Source: Coenobita brevimanus (taxonomy: Eukaryota; Arthropoda; Malacostraca; Decapoda; Coenobitidae). From it: a stretch of DNA of 64,000 nucleotides. The notes under the pieces were generated by a model. That model had not been told where the DNA came from and made no database searches. It saw nothing but the letters and a program-made list of their open reading frames with translations. A program made the position numbers and the translations under genes. The stretch lies in assembly GCA_032717465.1 (NCBI GenBank), contig CM064657.1:18633732-18697731 (forward strand), read 5' to 3'. This document shows positions 11,788 through 22,587 of the stretch, one piece after another; the stretch's first letter is position 1; each line of letters opens with the position of its first letter.

Positions 11788-12254
11788 ACCACATGGGATA
11801 AAGTGCACTGTACTGCATAGTGTAACTATCCTCCATCGATGCCAACACTAGGTGAGTACAGTATGATTATGATTAAATTAGGTACCGTATTACTGTACTA
11901 TATGTGTTGTACCGATACTGCTTTGTATATTATCTTTTACTAAAGGGTAATATTGTAGGAAAGTTTTTACAATAAAGGGTCGAAACAGATAGCTTAGGGT
12001 GGTGACACATTATCCAGCTCAATGGATAGCCGATTGGAGGTACGTACACAATACCCGGCGGTCTGTATTATCTGGCATGGGGGCTGCCTGAAATTCTCTA
12101 AATACCCGAAAGAATGCTGTACATAGGATTAGATGGTTGTGTTAGGGATGTCGCAGTTTTGAGCGAGGGCAGTGTTATGCTGGCAGAATTAGGCTAGTGG
12201 TTTATATGTGGAGCTGTGAGGAATATTCTGGAAATTAAGTGTTATGCCATAGGA
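11788..12254. other. Flank of Tigger remnant with a short direct repeat
   Basis: Non-coding. The segment 12175-12270 (ATTAGGCTAGTGGTTTATATGTGGAG-TGTGAGGA) recurs in degenerate form at 12950-13025 in the same orientation. No clear Tigger terminal repeat was found. Confidence 0.35.
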
Positions 12255-12890
12255 TTAGGCTAGTGTTTAATTCATTCGTAACCAAACGGGTGCAACATTT
12301 CGATGTTTTCTACTTACATAAGTCTTTTGCAGTTTACTTGTTATTTTTCCTGGATTATCATAACTATTGGACATTGTTATAAACTAACCTTTAAAAACTG
12401 TAAATGAGGATTTAAAACGTGTAAATATTCCACTGATGTCTGGCACTAGTTGGCCATATCTGACGTTCCTAATGCATGCTTTTAAATTTGAAAGTTGACT
12501 GTCAAAGTTTAGATTAGGTTAGGTTTGGTTAGGTTTGTTAGGTTTGGTTTTGGTTTGATTTGATTTGATTTGATTTAATCGTTAAGTTTTCCATAGTTTT
12601 GTCATGGTTATAGGTGTTTTCTTCCCTTGCATAAATCTGAGTATGTTTGATTCACTGACACTTCCAATCAGAGCGATGGATGGTAAACAATGTGGCCAGT
12701 CAGAGATATCGTCAGTAAACACATTGCCACAGGCAACCTGGTCGCTTCCTTAGTTACCCCAAAATAGGGTACAGATTTTTTTTCCAATCACTTCTTGTAG
12801 TCAGAGTTCAACTTTTATCTTTTTGTGCTGTATATGTACCAAAATTACATTCCTTAACATCGTGAGTTTGTTAAAATACTGTTAGAACCG
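12255..12890 (+). repeat. Right arm of the large inverted repeat (with 3500-4085)
   Basis: Reverse-complement partner of 3500-4085. It contains AAACGGGTGCAAC, TTATAAACTAACC, TAGTTGGCCATATCTGACGTTCC, GAAAGTTGACTGTCAAA, a TTAGG-like tract (12510-12560), CACTTCTTGTAGTCAG and TGTACCAAAATTACATTCCTTA. The arms are about 0.6 kb and about 8.2 kb apart, enclosing the 5S palindrome, the RTE LINE and the Tigger remnant. Confidence 0.65.
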
Positions 12891-13142
12891 CTGCACCCTT
12901 TTTGGTTAAGAAATACCTTTTTTTACATCTGGAGATAAGATAAACGTGTTAAACACTGAGTGTTTTGTCATGAGATTAGACTGATGTTTTTTATCTGGAG
13001 ATGTGAGGAGCATTTAAGAAATGCTGACATGTCACTTTGATTTATTTTCTCTTACCCTGGAAATTAGTTCTTGCCATTACTGTTATTGTGTAGTGTTATT
13101 TGACATGCATTATTGCGTAGGACAATATGAGTTCCCTCCAAG

Positions 13143-13161
13143 GTTCTAGAATCTTCTAGAC
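13143..13161. promoter_or_regulatory. Heat-shock element (HSE)
   Basis: The 19 bp read TTC-TA-GAA-TC-TTC-TA-GA with exact 5 bp spacing, i.e. almost four alternating nGAAn/nTTCn pentamers. That is the consensus for trimeric heat-shock factor (HSF) binding. Three perfect pentamers in a row are unlikely by chance at one position, though not impossible over 64 kb. A TATA-like box lies 26 bp downstream of it. Confidence 0.65.
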
Positions 13162-13186
13162 TGTGCTCGAGGTGGGGTGAAGGGGG

Positions 13187-13232
13187 TATTTAACCAAGAC
13201 CACAGAGGGAGAAGGCCTGTTCGCTCGTCAGT
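13187..13232 (+). promoter_or_regulatory. Candidate core promoter: TATA-like box and arthropod initiator
   Basis: TATTTAA at 13187-13193, then TCAGT at 13228-13232, which matches the arthropod initiator consensus TCAGT, followed by GACGTCA and another TCAGT at 13239-13243. TATA to +1 is about 43 bp, longer than the usual 30. The order HSE, TATA, initiator resembles an inducible hsp promoter, but no hsp coding sequence follows. Confidence 0.4.
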
Positions 13233-13495
13233 GACGTCATCAGTAGGGATACCATACTGCTATACATCCACAGTACACACTTCTGTACTCTTGCATTTCT
13301 TACATAGATGAAGCCTTCGTATTGCCATTCTTATTTATGCAGATCTTAGCTGCCTCATTTTAAGGTCATTAATAAAACAACAAAGTAAACAGTTGTTGCA
13401 AATATTAATTCATTTGTTAGATCCTGTTTGGATTACACATGACATTTATATATATTTAGCTCAGGGTCTGAAGAGTCACTTTTTTACCCGAGCAC

Positions 13496-14250
13496 TTACC
13501 TGCAGCTGTCATTTCCTCTGGCACAGTAATTATTCAGTAAATCATAAGACGATGCCCACATCAGCAATTTTTCAACTTTTTCTATCGCATGTCCACCATG
13601 GCAAAAATCACTAGAAATCAGTGCATCATCACATGTTAGAGAATTTATCGTAATGTTCACCGCCAAATTTCGCTGGTTTACTAAATTAGCAAAATCTATC
13701 TGCTGTGTTAGTTCCTTAATAATTATACATAATGTTCGTTGCAATTTCATTTGGGTATAAAAGAGAATCTCTAGTAATGTCCTGAATGTACGTGATATTG
13801 TCTGGCAAATTGTCGTTACTAGCAGCACAAGTCAATAAACCCTTACAAAAACTACATTTCATTGTCTTCATGACTGCACAGCAACAGTAACCTGCTAGGT
13901 AAGTGAAAACTAGGAGAACATCTCCACAGCTTTCAGTATCATCAGGTGTACCTAAATTTATTTAGGAAGTCTAACTTCCTTCTATTTTCCATTTCATCCC
14001 AGTTTGTTTCATCAAAGTTCTTCAAGTCTACTTTCTTTTTATAGAATGGTAGCCTCAGTAGTGACATCATTCTGATTTTCTTTTCACACTGCAACACTTG
14101 CCTCACCGACATGTTATCCTGTCTGCCTCCATGCTGGTGAAATTGACAAACTGCACTTCTAAGATATGTCTGAAATTTGCTTGTGAGTATTTATTTCCTT
14201 TTTAATTAACTTATGCAGTAATCTGTTAATTCTACAATAGCGTGTGTGGA
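13496..14250 (-). pseudogene. Decayed transposase-like C-terminus (possibly P-element/THAP type)
   Basis: Minus-strand translation gives protein-like text across frames: SLLRLPFYKKKVDL, VFTYLAGYCCCAVMK, MKCSFCKGLLTC, SLLYPNEIATNI, LVNQRNLAVNITINSL and EKVEKLLMWAS-LLNNYCA. An AGY motif followed by a Cys-x2-Cys pair and a Leu-rich end is the pattern of the C-terminal part of P-element/THAP9-like transposases, from memory. The longest open piece is 13496-13828 (110 aa). There are several stops and frame changes. I am fairly sure it is a former coding sequence but much less sure of the family. Confidence 0.4.
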
Positions 14251-14698
14251 GGGTTTTAAGGCGGTGAAGGTATTTCGAGTTAATTTTCCACCAACTTTTC
14301 TTTTTCCCACAGATCTAACCAGTTGCCAAAAATGATAAGAATCAGTAATTTTCCTCATTCGAATTGAATACTGATCAGTGGAATAGGATACTTGTTCAGC
14401 TTACGACCTTTAAATTGTGATTTCACGTTCATTATTGTCCACCAAATGTGAACTATCGTCATGTACTTAATTGAGGGTCACTAGGCTAAACTAGAGGAAA
14501 TTTACTAAATTTTGCTTCCCTACCCTCGTTTCCCAGTGGCAGGGTATTTGCACGTATCATAACCCCGACATAGCAAAATACCCACATTATATACTTTATC
14601 ACCAGACTGTAAACACAGTCACTATGTCATTTACTTCAGAGATAACCTTTTCCTAATTATATAGGGCAATTTATCATGTCTATTCCACCAAATTATCC
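14251..14698. other. Unassigned sequence
   Basis: Weak minus-strand continuation of the decayed coding sequence may reach into this part, but nothing is identifiable. Confidence 0.3.
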
Positions 14699-16670
14699 TT
14701 AACCCCTATCGACCGGCTGGCGTGGATTCAGGGCGCGCAGGGCCGCCGGTTGACTTGATATACGGCACTCACCTATCCGCCACTGTTTGAGCACGGATAT
14801 CTACGGGGTAGGTAGGACCCCCATATACCACGCGGTTGCGCAGTTCAGTTTGTATTCGGCAGTGGTAGCTAGAGGAGCCAAGTCATCTTCCTCAACGTTG
14901 TCCAATTCCGTCCCACTGCGTGAAGGGCCGATCGCCTCATTGACCTCCGCGAAAGTTAAGCCATAGTGCCAGGGAAAGGGCTAAGCGATAGTGCCATAGG
15001 ACGTGCCCTTGACGAAACTGTCTCCTCTCGAACACGTGATCGTGCACGAGTGATGCAAAAAACGCAGTGCAACTGCCAGACGGCCTGCTCTGCCACGTGT
15101 GGATAGAGTAGATACATTTGTGTGGGAGGATGGTGCCGGTTTTGAGCCATCTGTGCTGGCATTTGATGAGGAGGGTGCAGGTGTGCAGGAGGATGAGCTT
15201 CCCCCCAGACCCTGGACTATTAGGAGTCTGTTCAAGGCCATTTTCACGACTGCAATAATGCAGTACCTGGTAGATGAAATCAATTTCCACTAGGCCATGT
15301 GTGTGTGCTGTCTGGATGTGGCTGCCAGCGAGGGCACACACTTGCGTGAATGGGTACCTGTTGAGGTAGGGGAGATGTCTGTGTGGCTTGCCCTGACCAT
15401 GCTGATGGCACATGTAAAAAAACATGTGCTCCACGACTATTGGTTGGTGGATGAACTCATTGGCACACCTGTCTTCGGCAAGTACATGGCCCATGATAGG
15501 TACATGGCAATCCTGAGGTTCCTACACTTCAGTCGAAATTACGGGCCTGCACCGAACGACAGGTTATGGATAATAAGACCAATCCATACCATGCTCAAGG
15601 AGTCATTTTTCAGGGTTTTCCATCCGTTCCAGAAAGTGGTTATTGATGACTCGCGGTGTTATTCAGGGGCAGGCTGGCATTTATTCAGTATGTGCCATCA
15701 AAGCGTCACAGATTTGGCCTCAAATTCTTTGTGCTTAGTGACTGTAAAACTGGATATGTGCTGGATGTAATAGTTTACTCGGCAACAGATGTTGATATAC
15801 CTAGCGATGATCCTCATGGATTCTCTGCATCAGTAGTGAAAGTGCCGATGGAAAGGTATTTCAAAAGGCACCACATCCTAACACAGCCCCGGCCAAGTAT
15901 TTGCTTGACAAAGTATTTGCTTGACCATGGTACTGGGTCCTGTGGAACTGTTAGGGCCAACAGAAAGAATTTCCCAGTATTTCCGGCAAATACTGAGAAA
16001 GGAGCCCTTCTGACAAAGGAATGTGGGAACATGTTAGCCCTTCTCTGGCATGATAAGAGACGGGTTAACATATTGTCTACAGTTCATAAGGGTGTGTTGG
16101 AGGAAACTGGGAAAACAGACTACAGGACCAGGGAAACCGGGGTAAAGCCAGATGCAATCAACGATTACAATATCAATATGCGGCTGGTCGATAAATCGGA
16201 CATGCAAATTGGTGAGGTCGATTGTCTACGTAAATCCTGCAGGTGGTACAAGAAGGCGTTTTTACACCTTCTTGATATCGCCGTCCTGAACAGTTTCATA
16301 CTGTTCAAGAAGCTTGTCGGGAAACCTCTCTCTCTCAACGAGAGTTTGAGAGAGAACTGGTGCGTGAACTCCTTGAGCAATATGCAACTGCTCAGGTGAC
16401 AGGTGCTAGGCGGGGGACAGGGGCTCCAGCTGACAGGCTCAGCTGTGCTGAGTATTTCCGGCGGCACAAGATTGTGGAGATCGGGAGAACCGCAGCAGGT
16501 CGTCTGGCATACAGGCGGTGCCACGTCTGCCGCACAACCAAACGCCGTCCCCCAGCACGAAAAGAGACCTCGTACCAATGTGCAGAATGCAAGGTACTCC
16601 TATGCCCCAAATGCTTCTCAGAATATCACTCCGAGCGTGAGTACTGAGCAGGTGTGTGGGGAAGTGTAAA
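14699..16670 (+). mobile_element. piggyBac transposon (3' end not located)
   Basis: Starts at TTAA followed by CCCCTATCGACCGGC. TTAA is the piggyBac target, and the CCC-type start is shared with the TTAA elements at 39560 and 42765. A subterminal palindrome (ACCGGC ... GCCGGT) follows within 50 bp. The transposase pseudogene lies at 15099-16647. No matching GGGTTAA was found downstream before the LINE at 17286, so the right end is lost or degenerate. Confidence 0.65.
15099..16647 (+). pseudogene. piggyBac transposase pseudogene
   Basis: Encodes a PGBD4-like DDD transposase in three frames. Visible in order: an acidic N-terminal region, RPWTIRSLFKAIF, an in-frame TAG at about 15291, HDRYMAILRFLHF, KVVIDDS (first catalytic Asp), a frame change near 15655, RGRLAFIQYVPSK, DCKTGYVLD, LLDHGTGSCGTVR, then YNINMRLVDKSD (third Asp) and RWYKKAFLHLLD. 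A further frame change is near 16350. The C-terminal Cys-rich finger (CHVC ... YQCAEC ... CPKC ... H) is complete to the stop at 16647. The usual YTDNYYTSP segment with the second catalytic Asp is replaced by divergent sequence (about 15880-15910), so this copy is dead even apart from the shifts. Confidence 0.8.
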
Positions 16671-17285
16671 TAGTGTACAGAAATGCAAAAGTTTGTGTAC
16701 TTTCATAAATGAGTGAAATGTGTGATATTATATGTGAATTATAGTAAGTGCTAAGATAAGTCTTTTATAATAAGTTCTACAAGTGCATATTAGTGATTTA
16801 CAGTAATTGCAATACAGAAATTGATACTGTTTATTGGATATTGGTTAGAATATTATTGGAAATACTTTGAGTTTTCCTATCTATTACCTGAAAGAAAACC
16901 ACTTGTGAGCGTGCCACAAAGAACAATACCTGCTTGGCTATACCTAAATTATTTCATTCAGTACTCGAGGGGATTGTCCCAAATATGATCATCAGTGTAT
17001 CTGTGATGTGAAGTACAAATAATGTTAATTGTGTAAAACATTTATATGATTTTCACTATAACCCTGATTAGTACAAAGCATTCTGATTTAAAGTACAAAT
17101 AATTACCTCATACTCTACGATAATGTGTGAAAGAGCAATAGCATTTACTTGTCAAAGTGCAATTACCCGTAATCGTGATGTACAGTGCAGTTCTAAGTGT
17201 CTTAGTAAAGGAGAAATATGATTATTTACGGAAGAAGTGAGAACAGAAAAACGACTTAAAGGAGAAATATTCCTTACGGAAGAAG
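16671..17285. other. AT-rich piggyBac 3' flank
   Basis: Non-coding, rich in GTGCAA/AAGTAC. A short direct repeat, AAAGGAGAAATAT followed by ACGGAAGAAGT, occurs at about 17207-17238 and 17258-17284. The second copy abuts the 3' end of the minus-strand LINE. Confidence 0.45.
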
Positions 17286-19850
17286 TCTATCTTTCTATAT
17301 ACCTAGGCTGCTTCCCCCAAGGAAAGGGAGGTAGCCGAGACAGGACGACACACTCCCAATTTACTCATCCATTCAAACACATTCATTCACATCTTAGCCC
17401 CAAAGGGGAGAAGGGACAGATCCTCACCGGATCACATCGCACAAGGGTCAACTGCGCGGTGCAATCAATGATATCCGTAGCAAGGCCCGACGGCAGAGCT
17501 GAGCTGGTTTACCCCTGCCACATCATAATAGACCCATCCCCTAACCCGCACCGGACCTGACTAGCTGATCAGACCAAATGCGGGAGAATATCCCCTCAGG
17601 GCTGAGTCATCATTTGTTTATTCACAATTTCTCTCCATTTATTTCTGTCACGCACAGCCACTCTTCCTTGCTCAACAGACATTCCTATCGCATCCAGCGC
17701 TCTCTTCACACTGTCCATCCATCCTATTCGTGGTCTCCCTCTCAGCCTTACACCTTTCACATCAGATCTAGTTATCTTTTTCACCAATCGCTCATTTTCC
17801 ATTCTCTCTTTATGCACAAACCATCGCAAAACCCTCTGCTCAACTCTACCAGCCATCTCCCGAACAACTCCAGTTCTCCTTCGCACTTCATCATTTCGCA
17901 CTCGATCCATACGCGTCACTCCACACATACTCCTCAGACACCTCATCTCCATTACATTCAAACTTCTCCTCTCTGCTACAACCACATTCTATGTTTCAGC
18001 CAAATATAATGCAGTCGGTACCTCAACACCCCCATACAGCCTTCTCTTTACATCCATTATAAGCGAACGACATCTAAACACTTTTTTCATTCCTCCCAGC
18101 ACCTTACCTACTTCATTCATTCTAAATTTCGCTTCTGCATCTATATTTCCATCCACAGCAACATGTGACCTTAAATATTTAAAACACTCTACCTCCTCAA
18201 GCAACTCACCATTCAAAACTATATTCATCCCCCCTACCATCTACCAACCTCGTACACTTCGTCACTTTACTTTTATTCTCATTTACTTTCAATTTCCTCC
18301 TTTCACATACCCTTCCAAGCTCCTCTACCAACTGTCTCAATCTCTTCTCTGAATCAGCCACCAGTGCAGTATCATCTGCATACAGCAGCTGCTTCAGATT
18401 CCACTCTCCACCATCAACATTCACCAGACTCAGACCTCCACCTAACACTCTTGCATTCACCTCTCTTACAACACTAGCCATATAAATATTAAACAACCAA
18501 GGTGACATCACACAACCCTGTCGCAGCCCCACTCTCACGGGAAACAAATCACTCACAGCATTTCCCACTCTTACCCACATTCTACTATTTACATAAAAAC
18601 TTTTCACCCCCTTTTAGTAACCTACCATCAAGTCCATACAATCTTAAAACAGTCCACAAATCCTCCCTATCAATTCTATCATACGCTTTCTCTAAATCCA
18701 TGAATGACCAAAACACATCCTTGCCTTTCGCTAAAGACTTTTCACACACTTGTCTCACAGTGAACACCTGATCCACGCATCCCCTCCCTCTCCTAAAGCC
18801 ACACTGCTCATCACCAATCACTCCCTCTGTACCCTTTCTAACTCTCATAATTAAAACTCTACCATACACCTTACCTACAACACTCAACAGACTTATACCC
18901 CTAAAGCTAGTACATTCATACTTATCACCCTTGCCTTTATACAACGGGACCACACAAGCACTTGCCCAGTCACTTGGCACCATACCTTTCACAAAGCACA
19001 CATTCAGCAGTCTTACTAACCAGTCAACAATAGTCACTCCACCACTCTTCAGGCATTCCACAGCACACCCATCCATACCTGCAGCTTTCCCTGTTTTCAT
19101 CTCCTTTACTGCCTTCTCCACTTCCTCCTTCATGATCAAAGAATCATTCAACACTCCCAATACATTTATTCCTTGCACTTTTCCATCCGCTACAATCTCA
19201 GCCACCCTTTCCTCCTCTACATTTAACAATCTTTCAAAATACTCTGCCCATCTCTTCCTTACTGCATCTATCTCAATTAACATCCTTCCATCCTCTGCTT
19301 TTACTCACTCTTCCTTCCCAGACTCTCCCTTTCGCACTATTTTAACCTCCTTCCAGAACATATTTTTATTCTGTTGAAAATTCTTAGTCAGTCGCCTACC
19401 TCACCTTTCATCTGCTGCCACTTTAGTATCACGCACAGCCCTTCTCGCCCTATTCCTCTTTTCCTTATACCTCTCATATGACACCTCATCCTTCCTCTGC
19501 AGCCACACTTCATATGCACGTCTCTTCTCAGCCACGGCCATACTTACTTCCTCGCACCACCATTCACTTCCTTTTCTTACACCACCACCCACACGTCTCA
19601 CACCACACACCTCTTCTGCATGCACCACTGCCATTTTCCTGATCTTTCACTGCGTTCCACTCATCTTTCAATTTCTCCTGATACTCTATCATTTTCTCTC
19701 TTTTATCCAACTCACTCACTTTCAAAACCTCCCTGCCACACCTAACCCTCCTAGCTCTCACCCATCTCTTACCTACTCCTAACTTTCCCTCCACCAGGTA
19801 GTGGTCAGACAGAAGTGAGTACAGAAAATAGACGAGATATTTCCTTTCCC
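17286..19850 (-). mobile_element. RTE-like LINE, 5'-truncated, minus strand
   Basis: Starts (minus strand) near 19850 inside the end of the endonuclease and runs to a 3' end near 17286. The 3' UTR (17290-17580) closely matches that of the plus-strand copy at 47850-48165, including CTGATCAGCTAGTCAGGTC and CCTTGGGGGAAGCAGCCTAGG. Sharing both coding and UTR sequence shows that the two copies belong to one family. Confidence 0.75.
17596..19830 (-). pseudogene. RTE-like LINE reverse transcriptase, minus strand
   Basis: Reading from 19830 down: SDHYLVEGKL (last endonuclease motif), a basic linker, KTGKAAGMDG, VVPLYKGKGD, FRGISLLSVVGKVYGR, EQCGFRRGRGCVDQ, FMDLEKAYDRIDR, VGLRQGCVMSPWLFNIYM, the catalytic YADDTALVADS (about 18370), NENKSKV and the C-terminal RGRPRIGWMDSVKRAL and DRNKWREIV. 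Frame changes near 19640, 19290, 18600, 18240 and 17987 break it. The C-terminal 130 residues are about 90% like the copy at 47481-47849. Confidence 0.75.
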
Positions 19851-20479
19851 ACACACCTACAGGGCAGAGGCATAATGGAGCGGGCGGTAAATCCTTGGGT
19901 GAGCTACATGAACCGGGTGATGACTCATTTTCACGGTGGTGAGTAAGGAGGAATGGAAAAAACGAGTGGAATCTTCCGCATTCCATCCAAGGACGCACTG
20001 GCAGTGTTACAATGACCACTGAAGTCAGTGCAGCCAACGCTAGCCGGTCAGGCCAAGGCGCGCGCTGGGAGCCGCAGGCCAAAACATGAAAAACCACTCA
20101 TCTTCAACTCATCCTTACTCATCGACGGAACCACCTAGAGACCTCGGGGTACCTTCATTGGAAAGAGGAATAGTTGATGAGTCTTATGAACTTTTATTTG
20201 ATTCTCTAGCTATTATAGTTTGTCAGATATAAGGGTTTGAATATGGATATATTTTCCAAAATCCCGGAAAAATCTGCCTTTATAATCTTTGTATCCTAAC
20301 TGCAGAGAGAAAAAAACAAAAAAGTACTTAACCTGTTATTCTGGTTTGGAGTAAAACTGTTCCTCTCAATAGCGTTGATTCACACTTTGGCCATGCATTT
20401 ATCTTTAGTGAAGGAGAATATGTGAACACTGGGTCCCGTTTTGTAATCTTTTAAATTTGGCACAGCAGAAATGTTGGTC
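19851..20479. other. Unassigned sequence
   Basis: Nothing recognised between the two LINE fragments. Confidence 0.35.
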
Positions 20480-21975
20480 ATCGTATTTTTTTTTTCTTTT
20501 ATGCAAGGAAGAAGGAACCAAAGGCCATGAGCCCTCAAAGGGTTCCTTCCAAGAAAAAAACAAAAACAATATAACAGAGCCAAATTCAAGATACGCTCAT
20601 TTCGAGATGCCTGGACACTGCATTTGAAAGACTGGAGATCATAGGAAGTAGGAAACACAGACAGAGGGAAACAGTTCCAGAGTTGACCTGTTGCATAAAT
20701 GAAGGAGTAACGGTTAACTCTTGCATTAGTGAGTTGGACAGAGAAGGGATGAGAGTTTGTTGCTAAACAAGTGCTACACGCCCGTCGTTGAGGTGGAGGG
20801 ATGCAAGCAAACAGTTCAGAGGAGCAGTGACCATTGAAGTTGCGACAGAAAAGAGATAAAGATGCAACAGTGCGGCAAAGAGACAGTTTGAAGGGAGACA
20901 GTAAGAGGAGAGTGTTAATGAGACGGAAAGCCTTTGATTCCACCTTGTTGAGAAGAGCTGTATGTGGGGAGCCTCCCCACACATGAGAGTTGTACTCTAC
21001 ACCGGGGTGAATAAAATCTGTGTATAGTTAACAACTGTGCAGGGATTAAGAAGGTACAGAGTTGGCTTACCACACGTAATCTCTTGGAAGCAGATTGTGT
21101 CAGAGATACGAGCCAAGTCATAGCCTCATCCCTTGTTTGTTGAAGTAACTGCAGAGATGGATGCTGTGGGAAGCGAATGGAAAAGTGAAGGGTGGAATCA
21201 TGAGCTTATGGGTGGATAGGGTTAGATGTACAGCTTAGAAGGTCATTGATGAATAACAGGAAGAGAGTTGGTGATAGGATGGAGCCCTGAAGAACACCAC
21301 TGTTGATAGATCTAGGAGATGAACGGTGTCCGTCAACAACAGCAGCTATAAAACGACCAGAAAGGACGCTATAGATGAATGCACAGAGAGAAGGATAGAA
21401 ACCGCAAGAGGGCAGTTTGGAAGTTAAAGATTTATGCCAGTCTCGATCGAAAGCCTTTGAGATGTCAAGTGCAATGGCTAAGCTTTCGCCAATGTCCCGA
21501 AAAAGGATGACCAGGAGTCTGAAAGGTAAGTGAGAAGATCGCCAGTGGAGCATCCATGACAGAGCTCATACTGACGATCAGAAAGAAAGTTGTGATAGGA
21601 AAGATGCTTTTAAATTTTTCTCTTAAGAATAGACTCGAAAACTTTTGAGACAGGGTGTTGAAGCAATTGGGCGATAGTTAGAGGGTTGGGAATGGTCACC
21701 CTTCTTTGGGAGAGGGTGAATGAGAGCAAACTTCCAGCACGAAGGAAAGGAACAAGTTGATAGACAAAGGCGAAAGAGTTTACGTTGGCAGGGTTTAAGC
21801 ACAGAAGCACAGTTCTTGAGGACAACAGGAGGGACCACATCAGGCCCATATGCCTTGTTAGTATTGAGGTCAGTGATGGCAGACAATACATCAGTTGAAG
21901 AAATTTTAATGTCAGCCATGAGGAAGTCAGACGAGGGAAGTGACGGAGGAAAAGCACTGTATCTCGAAAGTTCAC
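20480..21975 (-). mobile_element. Jockey/CR1-like LINE fragment, minus strand
   Basis: The minus strand reads FLMADIKISSTDV, NKAYGPDVVPPVVLKN, PLPKKGDHSQPSNYRPIA, FESILKRKI, LSYHNFLSDRQ, LDISKAFDRDWHK, NSGVLQGSILSPTLFLLFINDLL and then the C-terminal CVGRLPTYSSS region and NSHPFSVQLTNARVNRYS. It ends in an A-rich tail (T run on the plus strand at about 20485-20500). Compared with the plus-strand copy at 38646-42676, the region holding the catalytic YADD and the following roughly 60 residues is deleted (near 21100-21150). It also has frame changes. It is 5'-truncated near 21975. Confidence 0.75.
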
Positions 21976-22168
21976 CAAAATTTCCCACTCTGAACTCCAC
22001 CAGGCTACTGTGGTCGCCCCAGGTCCGAGGTCGTCCTAACCTGCAACCGCTGCTGATGTCATACCTGAACAATTCCCCTTTCCCAGTGGTCTTGATTTTC
22101 CCCCTGGCTGCTGCGCGATGTAAATAAGTCACGCCCATGGTACAGGGAAAACAGAGAATAAAAGGCGG

Positions 22169-22362
22169 GGTTCCTATTCGTGTTTTGAACCACTTACATT
22201 GAACGAGAGGAGCTAAAATTATAGTCAGGCAAACTTCAGTCTTTCGTGTTAGAGAGAAAAAAAAGGGGGGGGGGGAAGGGTTCCTATTGATGTTTTGAAC
22301 CACTTATATTGAACGAAAGGAGCTAAAATGTTAGTCAAACTTCAATCTTTCATGTTACCTTT
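22169..22362. repeat. Tandem duplication, ~110 bp period
   Basis: GGTTCCTATT-GTGTTTTGAACCACTTA-ATTGAACGA-AGGAGCTAAAAT is present at 22169 and again at 22279, about 90% identical, separated by an AG/G-rich linker. Confidence 0.8.
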
Positions 22363-22587
22363 GCAGTAAACTGGAGGTGTATGGGTGGCCCTAGTAAGGA
22401 TAACAAGGGAAGAGAAGACAGGGTGTGTTTTGGTCGCCTGAGAAATACTGTACACTAGAAATAAATACGTCAAGATGCCGCATCGTCCATTCATCAGTAG
22501 CCTACAGCGGCAATGCGTTTGCAAGGCCGCAGTCTTGGAGCGGTCAAGCATGTAATAGTGGCGCTGGTTTTATAGTGAATTCGGACG

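Noticed and set aside
14937..15494. 185-codon minus-strand open frame
   Set aside because: Overlaps the piggyBac transposase coding strand in opposite direction; the plus strand carries the family motifs.
17578..19377. Plus-strand Ser/Thr/His/Pro-rich open frames
   Set aside because: Antisense shadows of the minus-strand RTE-like reverse transcriptase.
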